A stretch of 64,000 bases of DNA from Paracoccus sp. SCSIO 75233 (GTDB lineage Bacteria > Pseudomonadota > Alphaproteobacteria > Rhodobacterales > Rhodobacteraceae). Under the pieces are notes generated by a model, which made no database searches, was not told the origin of the DNA, and saw only the letters and a list, made by a program, of their open reading frames with translations. Within the stretch, counting starts at the first letter, position 1, and the number at the start of each line of letters is the position of its first letter. The position numbers and the translations under genes were made by a program. Shown one piece after another: positions 7,553-16,234 of this stretch. The stretch lies in assembly GCF_027912675.1 (NCBI RefSeq), contig NZ_CP115757.1, forward strand, positions 1,426,001 through 1,490,000, written 5' to 3'.

Positions 7553-9694
7553 ATGAGCAATGATCCGATGGCAGAAATCCGAGCTTCGTTCTTTGTGGAA
7601 TGCGAGGAATTGCTGGAGAGCCTTCAGGATGCGCTGATCGCGCTGGATGACGGCACCGGCAATACCGAGACGGTGAATGTGGTGTTTCGCGCCGTCCATT
7701 CGATCAAGGGCGGCGCCGGTGCGTTCGGGCTGGATGCGCTGGTGGGTTTCGCGCATCGCTATGAAACCGTCATGGATGAGCTGCGCGCCGGCAGGCTGGA
7801 GGTGACGCCGGACGCGGTCAAGCTGCTGTTTCAGGCGGCGGATATGCTGCAGGACCATGTCCGCGCCGCACGGGATGATGAGGCCGCACCGGAGGGGGCG
7901 GAGGAAGTTCTGGTCCGGCTTGAGGCGTTGCTGGGCGATCAGGCTGGTGCGGCGGAGGACGAATTGGAGTTCAGCCCCGCCGGATTGGTGCTGGATTTCG
8001 GAGAGACGGAGGCCGCGCCGGAACCGGAGGAACCCGTCTGGCAGCTTCGCTTCACCCCACAGGCGGGGCTTTATGCCAGCGGCAACGAAACCCTGCTGAT
8101 CCTGCGCAGCCTGTCGCATTTGGGCGAGGTGCAAGTCACATGCGAGATCCCGGCGGATCTGCCCGCCCCGACCGGGGAGAACGCGGAAACGCCGCTGCTG
8201 TCGTGGACGGTGACGCTGATGGGCGATGTGACGCGAGCGGATATCGAGCAGGTTTTCGATTTCGTCGCGGATGTCTGCGATCTGGAGATTTCGCAAACGG
8301 CATGGGCCGGGGAACGCGCGGCGTTGGCCGCTGCGCCGTCGCCTGTCGAGGCGCGTCAGGAAAACGCCGCCGCTTCATCGGGCGGCGCAGCGCCCCCAGA
8401 AACGCTGCCGGAGAATGTCACACCGATTTCTCCCCTTCCGGCGGACAAGCCCGCCAGCGCGTCAAGCGCCAAGCCGAATATTCCCTCTGCGACGGTGCGC
8501 GTCGATCTGGAGAAGATCGACCGGCTGGTCAACCTTGTGGGCGAGCTGGTCATCAATCAGGCCATGCTGGCGCAGAGCGTCGACGAGGCCGGGATCGGTC
8601 ATCACCCGGAGGTTCTGGCCGGGCTGGAATCCTTCATGAGCCTGACGCGGGATATTCAGGAAAGCGTCATGATGATCCGCGCCCAGCCGGTCAAATCACT
8701 GTTTCAGCGCATGGGACGGATCGTCCGCGAAGCCTCTCTGAGCGTCGGCAAGCAGGTCAGGCTGCGGACCGAGGGCGAATATACCGAGGTCGACAAGACC
8801 GTGATCGAGGGGCTAGCCGAGCCGCTGACCCATATGATCCGCAATGCCGTCGATCACGGGCTGGAAACGCCGCAGATCCGCCGCGATTGCGGCAAACCCG
8901 CCGAGGGGGTCATTACGCTGTCGGCCAGCCATCGCGCGGGTCGGGTCATGATCGAGCTGGAGGATGACGGGGCCGGGATCAATCGCGGCAAGGTGCGCGA
9001 TATTGCCGTCCGCAAAGGGCTGGTGGCGGAAACAGCGCAGCTGAGCGATGCGGAGATCGACAATCTGCTGTTCCTGCCCGGATTTTCGACGGCGGATCAG
9101 GTGTCGTCGCTGTCGGGCCGGGGTGTCGGCATGGATGTCGTCAAAAGCGCGATCACCGGGCTTGGCGGGCGGGTTTCGATCACCAGCGCGCCCAGGGTCG
9201 GCACGAAATTCTCGATCTCGCTGCCGCTGACGCTGGCAGTGCTGGACGGGATGGTCGTGCAGGCTGCCGGGCAGACGCTGGTTGTGCCGCTTTCCGCGAT
9301 TATCGAGACGGCAAAGCTGCGCGACGCCACCATTCAGCGCATCGCCGCCGGGGGTGAGATGATGCAGATCCGGGGCGAGTTCGTGCCGCTTCTGGATCTC
9401 GGCCAGCGGCTCGGCTTCCGCGCCGGGCGCGGCGGTGCCGATCCGGGGGCGGATCAAGGGATCGTGCTGCTGATTGCCGAGGATGACGGACGCCGCGCGG
9501 CGCTGATCGTGGATGCGATCATGGAACAGCGTCAGGTCGTCATCAAAGGGCTGGGGCAGAGCTACGGCAATATTCCCGGCGTCGCCGCCGCGACCATCCT
9601 TGGCGACGGTCAAATCGCGCTGATCCTCGATCCGGCGGATCTGGTCCGGTCGGGCAGCGCATCTTCTTCACAGGATCTGAAAGCAGTTGGATAA
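7553..9694 (+). CDS. cheA: Chemotaxis histidine kinase CheA
   Basis: A 713-residue CheA with the usual domain order. P1 Hpt domain occupies residues 1-105 with phosphoacceptor His49 (VHSIKGGAGAFG). A variable CheY-binding/linker region (about 130-310) is Ala/Pro-rich in places. P3 dimerisation starts near 312 (VRVDLEKIDRLVNLVGELV). P4 ATPase carries the N-box HMIRNAVDHG near 426, a G1-type box LEDDGAG and G2-type box GRGVGMDVV near 522. P5 CheW-like domain runs from about 555 to 700. All catalytic motifs look intact. It is the centre of the operon STAS-cheY-cheA-cheW-cheR-receiver; the receptor that drives it is not in the window. Confidence 0.97.
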   Translation: MSNDPMAEIRASFFVECEELLESLQDALIALDDGTGNTETVNVVFRAVHSIKGGAGAFGLDALVGFAHRYETVMDELRAGRLEVTPDAVKLLFQAADMLQDHVRAARDDEAAPEGAEEVLVRLEALLGDQAGAAEDELEFSPAGLVLDFGETEAAPEPEEPVWQLRFTPQAGLYASGNETLLILRSLSHLGEVQVTCEIPADLPAPTGENAETPLLSWTVTLMGDVTRADIEQVFDFVADVCDLEISQTAWAGERAALAAAPSPVEARQENAAASSGGAAPPETLPENVTPISPLPADKPASASSAKPNIPSATVRVDLEKIDRLVNLVGELVINQAMLAQSVDEAGIGHHPEVLAGLESFMSLTRDIQESVMMIRAQPVKSLFQRMGRIVREASLSVGKQVRLRTEGEYTEVDKTVIEGLAEPLTHMIRNAVDHGLETPQIRRDCGKPAEGVITLSASHRAGRVMIELEDDGAGINRGKVRDIAVRKGLVAETAQLSDAEIDNLLFLPGFSTADQVSSLSGRGVGMDVVKSAITGLGGRVSITSAPRVGTKFSISLPLTLAVLDGMVVQAAGQTLVVPLSAIIETAKLRDATIQRIAAGGEMMQIRGEFVPLLDLGQRLGFRAGRGGADPGADQGIVLLIAEDDGRRAALIVDAIMEQRQVVIKGLGQSYGNIPGVAAATILGDGQIALILDPADLVRSGSASSSQDLKAVG

Positions 9695-9698
9695 GATA

Positions 9699-10166
9699 AT
9701 GATCAAGAACGCAGACGAAGCCGCCGAGCATGATCTGGAACTGCTGTCCTTCCGGGTGCAGGATCAGGAATATTGCGTCGACATCATGTCGGTGCGGGAG
9801 ATACGGGGCTGGACGGTGGCGACACCCCTGCCCTTTGCGCCGCCGCATATCAAGGGTGTGATCAATCTGCGCGGCACGGTGCTGCCGGTGGTGGACCTGT
9901 CCGCACGGCTGGGGATGCGCGCGATCGAGCCCGCTGACCGCAATGTCATCATCGTCGTCAGCCTTGACGGCAACCCGGCTGGCCTGCTGGTCGACGCAGT
10001 CTCCGACATCCTGACCGTGTCGCCCGCGGAGATGCAGACCCCGCCGGAGATCGGGCCTTCGGAAGGAACCGCATTCATCCGGTCGCTGCTGCTGGTCGGG
10101 GACAAGCTGATCCGGCTGCTGGATCTGGATCATATCGTGACCCGGGAGACGCGGGATGTCGCATGA
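9699..10166 (+). CDS. cheW: CheW coupling protein
   Basis: A 155-residue CheW that links CheA to receptors. It has LLSFRVQDQEYCVDIMSVRE, the family opening, then PPHIKGVINLRGTVLPVVDL in the middle and LLVDAVSDILTV toward the end, all diagnostic. The ATG at 9699 follows GGATAAG within the end of cheA; an in-frame TTG at 9687 is a possible alternative start overlapping the cheA stop. Its stop overlaps the cheR start (ATGA). Length and motifs are normal, with no extra domain. Confidence 0.95.
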   Translation: MIKNADEAAEHDLELLSFRVQDQEYCVDIMSVREIRGWTVATPLPFAPPHIKGVINLRGTVLPVVDLSARLGMRAIEPADRNVIIVVSLDGNPAGLLVDAVSDILTVSPAEMQTPPEIGPSEGTAFIRSLLLVGDKLIRLLDLDHIVTRETRDVA

Positions 10167-11008
10167 GCCTCGCCATGCCGATTGAGATGGGCTGGTCGAT
10201 GAGCGACCGGGAGTTCAGGGAATTGCGGCGGATCATCCATGCCTGTTCTGGCATCGTCATCGGCCCGGAAAAGCACAGCATGATCCGGGCGCGGCTGCAA
10301 AAGCGGATGCAGGCGCTTGGGTTCTCTGCCATGTCGCAATATCTGGACCTGCTGAACGGCCCGTCGGGGCGGGCGGAGCGGAATCGGTTCATTTCCTCGC
10401 TGACGACGAATTTCACCTCGTTCTTCCGTGAGGCGCATCATTTCGACCTGCTGACCGAGACCATTCTGCCGTCGATCACCGATGACAGCGACGGGATCCA
10501 CATCTGGTCGGCGGGATGCAGCAGCGGGCAGGAACCCTATTCGATTGCCATGACGATCCTGGATGCGCGGCCAGAGCTTGCCGCGAAGGTGAAGATACTG
10601 GCCACGGATATCGACGCCACGATCATCGACAAGGCGAAGCAGGGGATTTTCAGGCCGGGCGAACTTTCCGGGGTCGGAACGGGCTGCCTGTCGCGGCATT
10701 TCACCCCGGTTGCCGGGCAGACAGATGAGCATATGCTGAGGATCTCGCGCAGGGTCTCGCGCCTTGTGACGTTTCAGCAACTGAATCTGGTGTCCGAATG
10801 GTCGCTCACCCAGCATTTTCATGTGATCTTCTGCCGCAATGTCGCGATCTATTTCGATCAGTCGGCGCAGGACCGGCTGTGGCGCAAGCTGAGCCTGCAT
10901 CTGAGGCCCGGCGGCTGGCTGCTGATCGGCCATTCGGAGCGGGTGCCGGTGATCCAGCACGACTATCTTCAGCCCAGCGGTCTGACCGCCTACCGCAAAC
11001 CCGACTGA
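10163..11008 (+). CDS. cheR: Chemotaxis protein methyltransferase CheR
   Basis: A 281-residue SAM-dependent methyltransferase that methylates glutamates on chemoreceptors. The N-terminal helical domain (1-75) includes FRELRRIIHACSGI and FISSLTTNFTSFFRE, where R and H/N residues contact the receptor. The SAM site is SAGCSSGQEPYSIA at about 113-126, followed by ILATDID and later FCRNVAIYFD and GWLLIGHSE. The start overlaps the cheW stop (ATGA). The partner methylesterase CheB is missing from this operon, so adaptation would need a cheB elsewhere. Confidence 0.95.
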   Translation: MSLAMPIEMGWSMSDREFRELRRIIHACSGIVIGPEKHSMIRARLQKRMQALGFSAMSQYLDLLNGPSGRAERNRFISSLTTNFTSFFREAHHFDLLTETILPSITDDSDGIHIWSAGCSSGQEPYSIAMTILDARPELAAKVKILATDIDATIIDKAKQGIFRPGELSGVGTGCLSRHFTPVAGQTDEHMLRISRRVSRLVTFQQLNLVSEWSLTQHFHVIFCRNVAIYFDQSAQDRLWRKLSLHLRPGGWLLIGHSERVPVIQHDYLQPSGLTAYRKPD

Positions 11009-11026
11009 ACGCGCGAGGGAAACAAA

Positions 11027-11413
11027 ATGAGCCTCAAAGACCAAATCCAGATCCTCGTGGTCGATGACATGTCGACCAGCCGGGCGCTGATCGTTCAGGC
11101 GCTGGAATCGATGGGCATCGCCAATATTCACCACGCTGCCAGCGGTGCCGATGCAATCGGCCTGCTGGCGGCAAAGCCGGTGCATCTGGTGCTGTCGGAT
11201 TACAATATGCCGGGGATGGACGGGATCGAACTGCTTCGCGCGCTTCGCGGCAATGCGAAAACCAAGGGGATCGGCTTCATCCTCATCACCGGCAAGGCGG
11301 ATAAGGAGATCGTCGACAGCGGCAAGGCGCTCGGCATGAATAATTTCATCAAGAAACCCTTCGGCGCCCCCGATCTGCGCGCCTGTCTTGAAGCCGTGGT
11401 CGGGCGGTTATGA
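11027..11413 (+). CDS. Second CheY-type response regulator
   Basis: A 128-residue receiver domain only. D13/D14 form the acidic pocket, D58 the phosphoacceptor (SDYNMPGMDG), T88 is the switch position (LITGKADKE) and K109/K110 the conserved lysine (FIKKPFG). It differs clearly from the first receiver of this operon, so one may be the output regulator and the other a phosphate sink or adaptation factor. Starts 18 bases after cheR and overlaps the next gene (ATGA). Confidence 0.92.
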   Translation: MSLKDQIQILVVDDMSTSRALIVQALESMGIANIHHAASGADAIGLLAAKPVHLVLSDYNMPGMDGIELLRALRGNAKTKGIGFILITGKADKEIVDSGKALGMNNFIKKPFGAPDLRACLEAVVGRL

Positions 11414-11769
11414 GCGACGCGCCGGATCATCTGCCGGTCGGTGATCTGCTGCGCAATGCGGCGCAGATATTGCGGGCCGGTGCGGCAGACGCCCACAAAC
11501 TGCAATTGCATCTGGCCGCCGTGATGGAGGCGGAGCAGCGTCATCGCGGTGTCGCGGCGGATGTCGCGCTGCTGCAGTCGCTGGATCGGATGACGCAGAT
11601 TCTGGACGATCTGGCCGTCGCACTTGGTCTTGCGGCCGGCTCGGAAATACAGGGGCGTGTCATGGGGTGGCAGGAAATTCTGCACCATCTCAGATTGCGC
11701 CACGTCGCGCAGACGCTGAGTTCGGGCAGCACGGATCACGGCAAGGGCGGGCAGATCGAGATTTTCTGA
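11410..11769 (+). CDS. Small helical protein of unknown function, last gene of the chemosensory operon
   Basis: A 119-residue, predicted mostly alpha-helical protein with no recognised motif. Residues 10-75 read as amphipathic helices (GDLLRNAAQILRAGAADAH, then LQSLDRMTQILDDLAVAL), a layout resembling four-helix-bundle phosphatases or Hpt-like proteins, but no conserved CheZ or CheX signature and no Hpt histidine motif can be seen. Start overlaps the receiver gene before it (ATGA), which ties it to the pathway. A role in dephosphorylating or sequestering the receiver is a guess from position only. Confidence 0.75.
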   Translation: MSDAPDHLPVGDLLRNAAQILRAGAADAHKLQLHLAAVMEAEQRHRGVAADVALLQSLDRMTQILDDLAVALGLAAGSEIQGRVMGWQEILHHLRLRHVAQTLSSGSTDHGKGGQIEIF

Positions 11770-11786
11770 TCCGCGCCGCCGTCCGG

Positions 11787-13172
11787 TCAGCTGACCACCT
11801 CGCCCTCATCGATAAGGGCTTTCAGCTTTGTCACCTGCCGCTCCAGCAAGACGCGGTCGCCGCGCGATTCCGCGTTCAGGCGCAGCACGGGTTCGGTATT
11901 CGAGGTCCGCAGGTTGAACCGCCACGCGCCCATATCCAGCGACAGCCCGTCCGTGTCATCGCGCCCCTTGGCGTCGGCGACGAAGGCGGCCTCCACCCGT
12001 GCGCGGGCGAGATCGGGGTCGAGCACGACGAAGTTGATCTCGCCAGATGACGGAAACTCCGACCGTCTCTCGGCAATCAGCGCGGACAGGCTTTGCCCGG
12101 AGCGCCCGATCAGTTCGATGACCAGAAGCCACGGGATCATGCCGCTGTCGCAACAGACGAAATCGCGGAAATAGTGATGCGCCGACATTTCGCCGCCATA
12201 GACCGCGCCATGTTCGCGCAGCGCCGCCTTGAGGAACGCATGCCCGGTGCGCGACTGGATCGCGGTGCCGCCCCCAGCCTCGACAATGTCGCGGGTGTTC
12301 CAGACGACGCGCGGATCATGGACGATCTTCGCGCCGGGTTCGCGGGCCAGAAAGGCGGCGGCGAGCAGTCCGACCATATATTCGCCATCCACGAAGGCGC
12401 CGGTTTCGTCGAAGAAGAAACAGCGGTCGAAATCGCCGTCGAAGGCAATGCCGAGATCGGCGTTGTGATCGCGCACGGCATTGGCCGTGACAGGCTGGTT
12501 TTCCGGCAGAAGCGGGTTCGGAATGCCGTTCGGGAAACTGCCATCGGGCTGGTGATGGATGCGGATGAATTCCAGCGGCGCGCCCGCCGTCAGCAGCGCA
12601 TCGGCAATCGCGTCGAAGGTCGGGCCAGCCGTGCCATTGCCGCAATTGACCACGATTTTCAGCGGCTTCAGCGCCGGGACATGGACGAACTGCATCACCC
12701 GCGCGACATAGGCCGCCCGCGCCTCTGCGGCGACATCCCGGCGCGTGCCGCCCGGACGCGGCGCGCCGAAATCATCCGCCTCCGCCAGATCGCGGATCGC
12801 CAGCAGGCCGGACTCGCTGCCAAGGGGCGCAGACCCGGCGCGGACCATTTTCATGCCGTTATAATCCATCGGGTTATGGGACGCGGTGACCTCGATCCCG
12901 CCATCGGCCCCAAAATGGGTAACGGCATAATACATCTCTTCCGTGCCGCAGAGGCCGAGATCGAACACCTCCACGCCTTCGTCGCTCAGCGCACGGGCGA
13001 CGGCATCGGCCAGTTCCTCGCTGGAGGCGCGATTGTCCCGGCCCAGCACCACGACCCGTGCATACAGAGCCCGCGCAAAGCCGCGGCCAATGCGGTATGC
13101 GATACCCGCATCCAGATTTTCACCCAGACGGCCACGAATGTCGTAGGCCTTGAAACAGCTTAGTCCGGTCAT
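11787..13172 (-). CDS. manB: Phosphomannomutase / phosphoglucomutase
   Basis: A 461-residue member of the alpha-D-phosphohexomutase family that converts mannose 6-phosphate to mannose 1-phosphate. Opens with CFKAYDIRGRLGENLD. The phosphoserine loop is TASHNPMDYNGMK (about residues 98-110), the metal loop GIAFDGDFDRCFFFDE (about 243-258), the sugar loop GGEMSAHHYFRD (about 324-335) and the phosphate loop LRTSNTEPVLRLN near the C-terminus. GEMSAHH is the form seen in PMM/PGM enzymes rather than in phosphoglucosamine mutase. Its start shares one base with the manC stop (TGATG), so the two are co-translated and supply GDP-mannose for surface polysaccharide or LPS. Confidence 0.93.
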   Translation of the reverse strand: MTGLSCFKAYDIRGRLGENLDAGIAYRIGRGFARALYARVVVLGRDNRASSEELADAVARALSDEGVEVFDLGLCGTEEMYYAVTHFGADGGIEVTASHNPMDYNGMKMVRAGSAPLGSESGLLAIRDLAEADDFGAPRPGGTRRDVAAEARAAYVARVMQFVHVPALKPLKIVVNCGNGTAGPTFDAIADALLTAGAPLEFIRIHHQPDGSFPNGIPNPLLPENQPVTANAVRDHNADLGIAFDGDFDRCFFFDETGAFVDGEYMVGLLAAAFLAREPGAKIVHDPRVVWNTRDIVEAGGGTAIQSRTGHAFLKAALREHGAVYGGEMSAHHYFRDFVCCDSGMIPWLLVIELIGRSGQSLSALIAERRSEFPSSGEINFVVLDPDLARARVEAAFVADAKGRDDTDGLSLDMGAWRFNLRTSNTEPVLRLNAESRGDRVLLERQVTKLKALIDEGEVVS

Positions 13173-14632
13173 CAGCCCTTGGCCCCCTGCCCGCGTGCAT
13201 AGATGTCGTCGTAGCGGACGATGTCGTCCTCGCCCAGATAACTGCCGGTCTGGACCTCGATCAGCACCATCGGCAGCTTGCCGGGGTTTTCCATCCGGTG
13301 AACCGAGCCGAGCGGGACATATACGGATTGGTTTTCACTGACCAGCCGCACCTCGTCATCGACGGTCACCTTGGCCGTGCCTTCGACGACGATCCAGTGT
13401 TCGGCGCGGTGATGATGGCTTTGCAGGCTCAGCGCCGCGCCTGGATTGACGACGATGCGCTTGACCTGAAAGCGCGATCCCAGCACGAGCGTTTCATACC
13501 AGCCCCAGGGCCGGTAATCGCGCGGCAAGGTCTCGGCCTGCGGCTGCTGGCGCGATTTCAGCAGATCGACCGCCTTACGCACATCCTGCGCGCGGTCCTT
13601 CGGCGCGACCAGAACCGCATCCGGCATCGCCACTGCAATGATGTTGTCCAACCCGATCCCGACCAGCACCTGTTTTTCGGATTCGGCGCGCAAAAGCGTG
13701 TCGCGGCAGTCAATGGCCTCTGCCGGGCCTGACAGGGCGACGCCTGCCGCATCCGGCCCCATCTCGCGCCAGACCGCATCCCAGCCGCCGAGATCGGACC
13801 AACCGGCGGAGAACGGCACCACGGCGAGGTTTTCCGCCTTTTCCATCACCGCGTAATCGACGGAGATCGAGGGCGCTTGCGCGTAATGCTCCGGCGCGAG
13901 GCGCAGGAAGCCGAGATCGACGGTCGCGTGTTGCAGCGCTGCGGCGACGGGGCCAGTGACATCGGCGGCATGGCGGCTGAATGCCTCGACCATATCGGCA
14001 GCGCGGGCGAGGAATATTCCGGCATTCCACAGAAAGTTGCCGGAGGCGAGCATCTCGGCGGCGCGCTCGGCCTGTGGTTTTTCGACGAAGCGGATCAGAT
14101 CGACCGCGCCCGCATCCGCAGGTGCTGCACCGAGTTCGAGATAGCCATATCCGGTTTCGGGCCGGTCGGGGGTGATCCCGAAGGTCACGATCTTGCCCGC
14201 CTGCACGGCGGAAAGCCCAGAACCGACCGCATCCCGGAAGGCCGCAGCGTCGGGAATGGCGTGATCGGAGGGGGCTATCAGCATCACCGCATCGGGATCG
14301 CGCGCGTTCAGGTAGAGGGCGGCGGCAAGGACGGCGGGGGCGGTATTGCGCGGCTCCGGCTCGATCAGCACGGCACCGGGATCGACGCCGACCGCCGCCA
14401 GTTGCTCCGTCACGACGAAGCGGAAATCCGAGCCGGTGACGACGACCGGGGCCTGAAAGCCGCTGCCGTCCTGATCGGGCGCAAAGCGCAGCGCCGCCTG
14501 CTGGAACAGGGTTTCTTCACCCAGAAGCTGCACGAATTGCTTCGGGTAGGATTTGCGCGACAACGGCCAGAGCCGGGTGCCGGAACCGCCGCAGAGGATA
14601 ACGGGATAGAGTCGGGCAGGATCAGTCGCCAT
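13172..14632 (-). CDS. manC: Mannose-1-phosphate guanylyltransferase / mannose-6-phosphate isomerase
   Basis: A 486-residue bifunctional enzyme. The N-terminal nucleotidyltransferase domain (1-340) has GGSGTRLWPLSRKSYPKQF at residues 15-33, FVEKP for substrate binding and the family marker LIAPSDH. The C-terminal cupin (about 365-480) has RPWGWYETL, FQVKRIVV and HHHRAEHW, the phosphomannose isomerase metal site. It converts fructose 6-phosphate to mannose 6-phosphate and, after ManB, mannose 1-phosphate to GDP-mannose. First gene of a two-gene unit. No glycosyltransferase or export gene follows in the window, so the final polysaccharide is unknown. Confidence 0.94.
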   Translation of the reverse strand: MATDPARLYPVILCGGSGTRLWPLSRKSYPKQFVQLLGEETLFQQAALRFAPDQDGSGFQAPVVVTGSDFRFVVTEQLAAVGVDPGAVLIEPEPRNTAPAVLAAALYLNARDPDAVMLIAPSDHAIPDAAAFRDAVGSGLSAVQAGKIVTFGITPDRPETGYGYLELGAAPADAGAVDLIRFVEKPQAERAAEMLASGNFLWNAGIFLARAADMVEAFSRHAADVTGPVAAALQHATVDLGFLRLAPEHYAQAPSISVDYAVMEKAENLAVVPFSAGWSDLGGWDAVWREMGPDAAGVALSGPAEAIDCRDTLLRAESEKQVLVGIGLDNIIAVAMPDAVLVAPKDRAQDVRKAVDLLKSRQQPQAETLPRDYRPWGWYETLVLGSRFQVKRIVVNPGAALSLQSHHHRAEHWIVVEGTAKVTVDDEVRLVSENQSVYVPLGSVHRMENPGKLPMVLIEVQTGSYLGEDDIVRYDDIYARGQGAKG

Positions 14633-14772
14633 ATCGTCCGGTCTTTCAGCTCAGCTTCAGATCGCGTTTAAGTTGCGCCTTCGGGCGCGAACGCATCGCA
14701 CCCGTGTCACTACGCGGCCCGGACCAAATAGGCAATGTTTCGGTGGTTAACGGACAATTGGCCCGCGATCCT

Positions 14773-14796
14773 CCGCCGGGGAGGAAACCCCGGCGG
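14773..14796 (-). terminator. Hairpin after the urate hydroxylase gene
   Basis: A perfect 9-bp stem CCGCCGGGG / CCCCGGCGG with a 6-base loop lies 12 bases after the puuD stop. No T-tract follows, so it may act as a stabilising 3' hairpin or a Rho-linked site rather than a classical terminator. Confidence 0.55.
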
Positions 14797-14807
14797 CAGG
14801 AACGGCG

Positions 14808-16067
14808 TCAGTTCCGTGCCAGTTGCACAGGGTCTTCGCCGGTCGCCTCGCGATACCAGTCGACAATCGCCTGACGCTCCTCCGGCTCCATATAGCTGAC
14901 ATTGGCGGGCGGCATGGCGTGGGTCAGCCCGGCCTGAAGATAGATCTGCCGCGCGGCGCGGGTCACATCGTCGGGGGTTTCCAGCAACACATGCTTCGGC
15001 GCGCGGCGAATGCCCTCATATCCCGGCTCGCGCGCGTGGCACATGGCGCAGCGGCCGGGCACGATGGACATGACATCGTCAAACCCCGCCGCATCGGCAA
15101 ATTTCTGCTGCATGGGCGACAGGACCTGCGCCTCAGATTCCTCGTAGCTCGACTGCCAGAGCGGCGCGGTCGACAGCCACATCACGCAGATGAACAGGAC
15201 CGCCGTCGCCGCCCAGGTCCACCATTTCATGCTGCCCGTGGCGTGCATGGTGTTGAAGAAATGCCGGATGGTGACGCCCATCAGGAAGATCAGCGCGGCG
15301 ATCAGCCAGTTGAATTCAGTCGCGAAGGCCAGCGGGTAGTGGTTCGACAGCATCAGGAACACGACCGGCAGCGTCAGGTAGTTGTTATGGGTGGAACGCA
15401 GCTTGGCGATCTTGCCGTATTTCGGATCGGGCTTGCGGCCTTCCTGCAGGTCTTTCACGACGATCCGCTGGTTCGGCATAATGATGAAGAACACATTCGC
15501 CGTCATGATCGTCGCGGTGAACGCGCCCAGATGCAGCATGGTCGCGCGGCCGGTGAAGATCTGGTTATAGCCGTAGCCCATAGCCACCAGCAGCACGAAG
15601 AGCAGCAGCATCAGCAGCGTCGGCCGCTCCCCCAGCCCGGATTTGCACAGCCGGTCATAGACCAGCCAGCCGATCGACAGCGACGCGGCAGAGATCAGGA
15701 TGCCTTGCCACAGCGCCAGTTCAGCCTTTGCCGGGTCGATCAGATACAGCTCCCCCCCGACCCAGTAGACGATCATCAGCAGCGCGGCCCCGGACAGCCA
15801 GGTCGAATAGCTTTCCCATTTGAACCAGATGAGGTGGTCCGGCATATTATCCGGCGCGACCAGATATTTCTGGATATGGTAAAACCCCCCGCCATGAACC
15901 TGCCATTCCTCGCCATGCGCGCCGGCGGGCAGATGCGGCACCTTGCGCAGGCCAAGGTCGAGGGCGATGAAATAGAAGCTGGACCCGATCCACGCAATCG
16001 CCGTGATCACATGCGTCCAGCGGACGGCAAAGCCGATCCAATCCCAGATGATGGCAAATTCGGTCAT
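14808..16067 (-). CDS. puuD: Membrane urate hydroxylase with C-terminal cytochrome c (PuuD type)
   Basis: A 419-residue inner-membrane protein that oxidises urate to 5-hydroxyisourate, passing electrons to the respiratory chain instead of to O2 in solution. The N-terminal part (1-300, DUF989 / urate oxidase N) has about eight membrane helices, with RWTHVITAIAWIGSSFYF at 16-33 and several conserved His (HGGGFYHIQKY, STHNNYLTLP, IRHFFNTMHATG). The C-terminal domain has the heme c site CAMCH at residues 340-344 and a later Met in HAMPPANVS. GGAGGAGAG precedes the ATG. No other purine-degradation gene (5-hydroxyisourate hydrolase, OHCU decarboxylase, allantoinase, xdh) lies next to it here. Confidence 0.92.
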   Translation of the reverse strand: MTEFAIIWDWIGFAVRWTHVITAIAWIGSSFYFIALDLGLRKVPHLPAGAHGEEWQVHGGGFYHIQKYLVAPDNMPDHLIWFKWESYSTWLSGAALLMIVYWVGGELYLIDPAKAELALWQGILISAASLSIGWLVYDRLCKSGLGERPTLLMLLLFVLLVAMGYGYNQIFTGRATMLHLGAFTATIMTANVFFIIMPNQRIVVKDLQEGRKPDPKYGKIAKLRSTHNNYLTLPVVFLMLSNHYPLAFATEFNWLIAALIFLMGVTIRHFFNTMHATGSMKWWTWAATAVLFICVMWLSTAPLWQSSYEESEAQVLSPMQQKFADAAGFDDVMSIVPGRCAMCHAREPGYEGIRRAPKHVLLETPDDVTRAARQIYLQAGLTHAMPPANVSYMEPEERQAIVDWYREATGEDPVQLARN

Positions 16068-16186
16068 AAGGCTCTCCTCCGGCTCGTTCCTGTCAGGCTA
16101 ACCGATGCCGCCCGGTGAAGATAACGCCGATTTTTCCCAAGAAGCTTCAAACAAAGCCGCAGAATAGTTTTGCGACGGATACGGAG

Positions 16187-16222
16187 TTTCCGGTGTCCCC
16201 GACCAAAAACGGACACCGGAAA
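16187..16222 (-). terminator. Hairpin after maeB
   Basis: A perfect 12-bp inverted repeat (TTTCCGGTGTCC / GGACACCGGAAA, 12-base loop) sits 12 bases after the maeB stop. The outer AAA/TTT ends of the stem give it a partial intrinsic-terminator shape for either strand, but no long T-tract follows. Confidence 0.6.
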
Positions 16223-16234
16223 GCCACATATTGC

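Noticed and set aside
11785..11796. Perfect palindrome GGTCAGCTGACC between the convergent chemosensory and manB genes
   Set aside because: It has no loop and no T-tract, and part of it is set by the manB stop region, so calling it a terminator or operator is not supported.
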